Under the pieces are notes generated by a model. That model had not been told where the DNA came from and did not search any database. It saw only the letters and a list, made by a program, of their open reading frames with translations. From assembly GCA_900545455.1 (NCBI GenBank), contig UQZF01000090.1:1-10305 (forward strand): 10,305 nucleotides of DNA. Direction: 5' to 3'. The number at the start of each line of letters is the position of its first letter. The first letter of the stretch is position 1. The stretch comes from an uncultured Eubacteriales bacterium. GTDB taxonomy: Bacteria > Bacillota > Clostridia > Lachnospirales > Lachnospiraceae. Of this stretch, positions 6,627 to 10,305 are shown piece by piece. The position numbers were made by a program, and so were the translations under genes.

Positions 6627-8335
6627 TTAGTGGTGTTCGTAAGAAAATAAGACTTGGAGATGTCCTTATAAGCGAGGGTAAAATTACACAGGAACAGCTT
6701 GACACGGCACTCAAAGAGCAGAAGGTAAAGGGCAAGCTCTTAGGAGATACTCTTGTTGATTTAGGCTATGTCACACAGGATGATATGATTGATGTGCTCT
6801 GCAGACATCTGAATGTTGAGTATGTAAACGTCGCAGCCGCTTCAATTGATGAGAAGGCGGTCAGAACAATAGATGAGGACAACGCAAGGCGCCTTAAGCT
6901 GATTCCGTATATGTTCGACAAAAACAGGGCGAATGTTATCTGGGTTGCAATGGCTGACCCGATGGACATCATGGCAATCGACGATGTGAGCATTATAACC
7001 GGAATGGAAGTTATTCCGGTACTCAGCAAGCTCTCGGATATTCAGACAGTTATAGATAAATATTTTGGAAAAGAGAAGGCAATGGCTGTTGCGGAAGCCT
7101 ACAAGCAGGAACAGGCGATATACGACAATGCCAACGCACAGGATGACGAGAAGAGGGAGGATGTTGAGAACTCACCTATTGTACAGCTTGTAAGAAGCGT
7201 AATCGAGCAGGCAGCAAGACAGAGGGCCAGTGATATTCATATCGAACCGTTTGAGTACAGTATCCGTATCCGCTATCGTATTGACGGTACTCTGAACGAA
7301 GCCATAACCTACGACAAGGCTTTGTATTCAGCGATGATTGCCAGAATCAAGATTATATCGGGAATGGATATATCCGAGAAGAGAAAGCCTCAGGACGGAC
7401 GTATAACTATTGATGTAGATCACAAGGAGTATGATATCCGTGTGTCATGCCTGCCTACCTGCTACGGCGAGAAGGTGGTTATGAGACTTGCACTGAAGGC
7501 AGGGTTCAAGCGTGAGAAGAGCAAGCTCGGACTCAAGCCTGACGATATGGTGAAGTTTGACAACATACTAAAGAATCCTCACGGAATCATTCTCGTAACG
7601 GGACCTACCGGTTCGGGTAAATCGACAACCCTGTACACGGCTCTCAGCGAACTTAACAAGATGGATGTAAATATCATAACGGTTGAGGACCCGGTCGAGG
7701 CTAACATAGACGGAATAAATCAGGTAATGGTTAATCCGAAAGCGGAGCTTACATTTGCAAGTGCTCTTCGTTCAATATTAAGACAGGACCCCGATATCAT
7801 CATGATAGGTGAGATTCGAGATTCCGAGACGGCAGAGATTGCGGTAAAGGCTTCGATTACCGGACATCTCGTAGTCAGCACATTGCATACCAACAACACG
7901 GCATCGTCCGTTTCACGTCTCATAGATATGGGCGTTGAGCCATACCTTTTGAGCGATTCACTTGTGGGAATTATCGCTCAGCGACTTGTCCGCAGACTCT
8001 GTGAGTGCAGCAAGGACAATACAAGGGAGGCGACGGATGAGGAAAAGAAGATACTCGGCGTACCTCTTGACAAGCCGTGCACTCTGCACGAGCCGAAAGG
8101 CTGTAAAATATGCAACGGAATCGGCTATTACGGTCGAATCGGTGTGTATGAGATAATGCCTGTAACGAAGCGTCTCAAGAGAATGATTGCCGATAAGCGC
8201 AATGCGGACGACATTATGGATGCTGCGGTTGAGGAGGGCATGCATACACTCAGAGCATCGGCGGCTGAGTATGTGCTTGACGGAACGACAACTTTCTCCG
8301 AGATGATGAAGATTACATACAACGTGGACAACTAA
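6623..8335 (+). CDS. pilB: Type IV pilus extension ATPase PilB with an N-terminal c-di-GMP-binding domain
   Basis: PilB is the cytoplasmic hexameric ATPase that drives pilin assembly (GspE/PilB family, 570 residues). The N-terminus is an MshEN domain: residues 10-33 fit the c-di-GMP motif with R10-L11-G12, L15, I16, G19, I21, L26, L30 and Q33, and a second, looser copy follows at 39-62 (L40-G41, L44, V45, G48, V50, L59). MshEN domains are established c-di-GMP receptors. The ATPase half has ASDIHIEP (202-209), Walker A GPTGSGKSTT (327-336), Walker B region DPDIIMIGEIRD (389-400) and the His box with His422. Four cysteines of the zinc motif are present as C460-E-C462 and C494-K-I-C497; the first pair is CxC rather than the usual CxxC. 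The start ATG overlaps the lipoprotein stop (ATGA), with GGAGGG 9 nt upstream, indicating translational coupling. An export-type GspE is the alternative, but PilT downstream favours a pilus. Confidence 0.93.
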   Translation: MISGVRKKIRLGDVLISEGKITQEQLDTALKEQKVKGKLLGDTLVDLGYVTQDDMIDVLCRHLNVEYVNVAAASIDEKAVRTIDEDNARRLKLIPYMFDKNRANVIWVAMADPMDIMAIDDVSIITGMEVIPVLSKLSDIQTVIDKYFGKEKAMAVAEAYKQEQAIYDNANAQDDEKREDVENSPIVQLVRSVIEQAARQRASDIHIEPFEYSIRIRYRIDGTLNEAITYDKALYSAMIARIKIISGMDISEKRKPQDGRITIDVDHKEYDIRVSCLPTCYGEKVVMRLALKAGFKREKSKLGLKPDDMVKFDNILKNPHGIILVTGPTGSGKSTTLYTALSELNKMDVNIITVEDPVEANIDGINQVMVNPKAELTFASALRSILRQDPDIIMIGEIRDSETAEIAVKASITGHLVVSTLHTNNTASSVSRLIDMGVEPYLLSDSLVGIIAQRLVRRLCECSKDNTREATDEEKKILGVPLDKPCTLHEPKGCKICNGIGYYGRIGVYEIMPVTKRLKRMIADKRNADDIMDAAVEEGMHTLRASAAEYVLDGTTTFSEMMKITYNVDN

Positions 8336-8370
8336 TAGACAAAACAATAACAGATTGTGAGGGTAAAAAC

Positions 8371-9432
8371 ATGACGATAGAGGAATTGCTTATAACAGCG
8401 AAGGAACATAAGGCATCAGACGTACATATCACGGTAGGACTTCCACCTAAGATGCGAATTAACGGTATACTCGTGGATATGGATTATCCAAGACTTCTTC
8501 CGGCAGACACTGAGGCTGTTATCAGTGCCATGATGAACGACAAGAGACTTAAGCAGTTCGAGGAACTGGGCGAGATTGACTTCTCGTACTCGATACCTCA
8601 GATCGGACGATACCGTGTGAATGTGTTCCACCAGAGAGGCTCAATGGCAGCTTCGATTCGTCTTGTTTCAACGAAAATTCCGCTTCCCGAGGAACTCGGA
8701 ATACCTAAGTCGGTTGTCGATTTGTACCAGAGAAAAAGAGGGCTTGTGCTTGTAACGGGGCCTACGGGTTCAGGTAAGTCAACGACACTTGCATCCATAA
8801 TCGACAAGATTAACTCCAACAGGGAGGTACATGTCATCACTCTTGAGGATCCGATAGAGTATCTCCACAATCATAAGAAAGCCATGGTCAACCAGAGAGA
8901 GATAGGTCTTGACACACATTCCTATGCAAATGCATTGAGAGCAGCTCTCCGTGAAGATCCCGATGTTATTCTTGTGGGAGAGATGAGAGACCTTGAGACG
9001 ATATCCACAGCCATAACGGCAGCAGAGACGGGACATCTCGTTCTTTCGACACTTCATACGATAGGTGCGGCAAGCACCATCGACCGTATTGTCGATGTGT
9101 TCCCGCCTCATCAGCAGCAACAGATAAGAGTTCAGCTCTCGATGGTGCTCGAATCGGTAATAAGCCAGCAGCTCATACCGACAGCCGATAAGAAGAGCCG
9201 TATAGCGGCGTTCGAGGTAATGCACAGCACCCCTGCAATTAAGAACCTTATCAGAGAGGCAAAAAGCCCGCAGATTAACTCGACAATCCAGACCAGTAAA
9301 AAGCAGGGCATGCAGACAATGGACGATGCAATATTCGATCTTTATATGAAGGGCGATATTGATAAGGAGAATGCTGTGTCCTATGCACAGGATGGAGCGC
9401 TGATGGAGAAGAGAATTGATAATGCGTTCTAG
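8371..9432 (+). CDS. pilT: Type IV pilus retraction ATPase PilT
   Basis: PilT is the motor that disassembles pilins into the membrane, pulling the pilus back; it powers twitching and DNA uptake. The product is 353 residues, the usual family length. The N-terminal domain has KASDVHITVG; the ATPase core has Walker A GPTGSGKSTT (130-139), Walker B region DPDVILVGEMRD (196-207), and the His box around GHLVLSTLHT. The PilT-specific motif AIxNLIRE is present as AIKNLIRE at 289-296, which separates it from PilB-type motors. There is no MshEN domain, so any c-di-GMP effect would fall on extension and not retraction. ATG 8371 follows TGAGGG by 7 nt, and the gap to pilB is 35 nt. It is the last gene before a strong terminator; no pilC or pilin gene follows inside the window, unlike the common pilB-pilT-pilC order. 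Confidence 0.95.
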   Translation: MTIEELLITAKEHKASDVHITVGLPPKMRINGILVDMDYPRLLPADTEAVISAMMNDKRLKQFEELGEIDFSYSIPQIGRYRVNVFHQRGSMAASIRLVSTKIPLPEELGIPKSVVDLYQRKRGLVLVTGPTGSGKSTTLASIIDKINSNREVHVITLEDPIEYLHNHKKAMVNQREIGLDTHSYANALRAALREDPDVILVGEMRDLETISTAITAAETGHLVLSTLHTIGAASTIDRIVDVFPPHQQQQIRVQLSMVLESVISQQLIPTADKKSRIAAFEVMHSTPAIKNLIREAKSPQINSTIQTSKKQGMQTMDDAIFDLYMKGDIDKENAVSYAQDGALMEKRIDNAF

Positions 9433-9462
9433 GATATGCAGACGAATACGATGCAGCTTTTT

Positions 9463-9493
9463 AACTTCCGTCTTAACCGACGGAAGTTTTTTT
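9463..9493 (+). terminator. Strong Rho-independent terminator after pilT
   Basis: AACTTCCGTC (9463-9472) and GACGGAAGTT (9479-9488) form a perfect 10-bp stem with a 6-nt loop, followed by seven Ts (9487-9493). It closes the cyclase-lipoprotein-pilB-pilT unit. Confidence 0.93.
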
Positions 9494-9505
9494 AATCTCA
9501 CAGTA

Positions 9506-9534
9506 TTGCCAAAGGTGATTTTATATGCTATAAT
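9506..9534 (+). promoter_or_regulatory. Strong sigma-A-type promoter of the Rpn-like gene
   Basis: TTGCCA (9506-9511), a 17-bp spacer and a perfect TATAAT (9529-9534) with an extended -10 TGC (9526-9528). The expected start is near 9541, about 155 nt before the TTG start codon, leaving a long leader. Its layout closely resembles the promoter at 3671. Confidence 0.82.
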
Positions 9535-9539
9535 TCATT

Positions 9540-9695
9540 AAAAGCATAGTTCTAAGATTCTTTTATTTCTTTCAAGTAATATTCGTATTTAGGAGTCCAT
9601 GCTTTTTGTTCCCATAATGACAACAGCAGGTGGATTTCTAAATAGAGAAACAGTTCTCGGCGTAGTCCTCCTGCAGCACCAAAAGGAGGTAAATA
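9540..9695 (+). promoter_or_regulatory. Structured 5' leader with a hidden ribosome binding site
   Basis: This stretch has no gene I trust but several stems. AAAAGCAT (9540-9547) pairs with ATGCTTTT (9599-9606); just inside, TTCTAA (9550-9555) pairs with TTAGGA (9589-9594, one G-U). A small hairpin GAGAA-ACAG-TTCTC lies at 9645-9658. CCTCCT (9667-9672) is fully complementary to AGGAGG (9684-9689), the core of the next gene's ribosome site, across an 11-nt loop. The predicted transcript begins at the foot of the first stem. A 58-codon ORF at 9599-9775 (AGGAG 4 nt upstream) runs through the last stem and into the gene, so its translation could open that stem; whether it is real is unknown. I recognise no known riboswitch. 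Confidence 0.45.
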
Positions 9696-10305
9696 TTGAC
9701 GGAAGAACGAGAAGAAAACCGAGAAGAAAACCGCATACAATGGCATCCCGCGTTTTATGCGGCGACGAAGCTTGAGCTTCATGATAACATCGATGAGCTG
9801 GAGTTTTATCCGGAGTACAACTTAAGCAAGAAACCATTGCAGGCTGATTTACTTATCATCGAAAAAAACGGAGATGTGCAGATTAAAAATGTTATAGGAC
9901 ACATTTTTAGAAAGCATAACATTGTCGAGTACAAGTCGCCGGGCGACGGAATGACCGTGGATGATTTTTACAAATGTGTGGCGTATGCGTGCTTGTACAA
10001 AGGTACGGCGGAGAATGTGAACGCGGTAGCAGGTGATGAGCTGAGTATCTCGATGATTCGCGAGAGTTATCCTAAAGCTATGATGGATGAGCTTGAAAGA
10101 CTTGGCATAAGCTTCACAAAGTATGAGTCAGGAATATACTACTCGCAGAGCTTCTTTATCCCGACACAGATAATCGTGACACGGGAGCTCAGTGCGGAAG
10201 AGCACAGAAGTCTGCGCATTTTGTCAAGGAATGCCGATGAGAATGACGTGAAAGGCTTTATAAAAGAGACATTGAGCTATGCGACGCAGGGTGAGAAGGC
10301 AGATG
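9696..10305 (+). CDS. Rpn-like PD-(D/E)XK nuclease-fold protein, 3' end outside the window
   Basis: The frame is open for 203 codons to the window edge, so the C-terminus is missing; full members of this family as I remember them are about 300 residues. The start is TTG 9696, six nt after the excellent ribosome site AAAGGAGGT (9682-9690); there is no nearby ATG in frame. After an acidic/basic start (REENREENR) come IQWHPAFYAATKLEL, then the PD-(D/E)XK-like core: Asp51 in ADLLIIEKNGD, and E78-Y79-K80 in HNIVEYKSPGDG, followed by DDFYKCVAYACLYK. These proteins occur in many near-identical copies in Lachnospiraceae and are labelled Rpn-family nuclease, PD-(D/E)XK transposase-related or, wrongly, 3-isopropylmalate dehydrogenase. 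Rpn proteins in other bacteria are DNA endonucleases that promote RecA-independent recombination; whether this group cuts DNA is untested to my knowledge. It has its own promoter and leader. Confidence 0.82.
   Translation, partial: MTEEREENREENRIQWHPAFYAATKLELHDNIDELEFYPEYNLSKKPLQADLLIIEKNGDVQIKNVIGHIFRKHNIVEYKSPGDGMTVDDFYKCVAYACLYKGTAENVNAVAGDELSISMIRESYPKAMMDELERLGISFTKYESGIYYSQSFFIPTQIIVTRELSAEEHRSLRILSRNADENDVKGFIKETLSYATQGEKAD
9708..9731 (+). repeat. In-frame 12-bp tandem repeat
   Basis: The unit CGAGAAGAAAAC occurs twice head to tail and encodes REEN-REEN, followed by a third partial unit (CG). Because the unit is a multiple of three, copy changes would lengthen or shorten the protein's N-terminus without breaking the frame. 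Confidence 0.85.

Noticed and set aside
8779..9501. A 240-codon open frame on the - strand across pilT
   Set aside because: It is the complement of a pilT with every family motif and begins inside the terminator; the Leu/Arg/Cys-rich translation is typical of a shadow frame.
9599..9775. 58-codon + strand ORF as an independent gene
   Set aside because: It has a ribosome-like site but overlaps the Rpn-like start by 80 nt and has no recognisable domain. I keep it only as a possible coupling ORF within the leader.
9552..9837. Two - strand frames across the Rpn-like leader (one ending in EQKAWTPKYEYYLKEIKES)
   Set aside because: They overlap the start of a well-supported + strand gene and its promoter-proximal leader. 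The tail looks somewhat protein-like and could be a gene remnant, but I recognise no family.

Overview
The window looks like chromosomal DNA of a spore-forming, low-to-mid GC Firmicute, most likely a member of the Lachnospiraceae (class Clostridia). The evidence is the conserved order ftsZ - spoIIGA - sigE - sigG, clostridial-type ribosome binding sites, MshEN-type pilus motor genes, and a partial last gene belonging to a PD-(D/E)XK family that I know from many Lachnospiraceae genomes. Every gene I can support is on the + strand. I see no tRNA, rRNA, CRISPR array or insertion sequence.

Layout. (1) 2-1045: 3' part of ftsZ, closed by a hairpin terminator. (2) 1108-1191: a palindrome and a spoIIG-type promoter with two perfect Spo0A boxes; the second overlaps a -35-like element 21 bp from a perfect -10. 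(3) 1226-3636: spoIIGA (membrane aspartic protease), sigE (made as pro-sigma-E and cleaved by SpoIIGA) and sigG (late forespore sigma factor). The 70-nt gap before sigG holds a good sigma-F promoter nested in a 15-bp inverted repeat that would bury the sigG start codon, but only in transcripts that come from upstream. (4) 3671-9493: a second transcription unit with its own extended -10 promoter: a PAS-like/GGDEF/GAF-like diguanylate cyclase, a lipoprotein with a duplicated domain, PilB with an N-terminal c-di-GMP-binding (MshEN) domain, and PilT, closed by a strong terminator. (5) 9506-10305: a third unit with a strong promoter, a roughly 155-nt structured leader whose last stem hides the ribosome binding site, and the 5' part (203 codons) of a TTG-started Rpn-like PD-(D/E)XK protein cut by the window end.

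How the genes fit together. The first half is the division and sporulation switch: FtsZ makes the septum, Spo0A turns on spoIIGA-sigE, SpoIIGA activates sigma-E in the mother cell, and sigma-F turns on sigG in the forespore. The second half reads as a c-di-GMP-to-type-IV-pilus module: a cyclase makes the messenger, the PilB motor carries the matching receptor domain, PilT retracts the pilus, and an uncharacterised surface lipoprotein is translationally coupled to pilB. The two observations I rate highest are the nested promoter/hairpin at sigG and the cyclase-lipoprotein-PilB-PilT operon.
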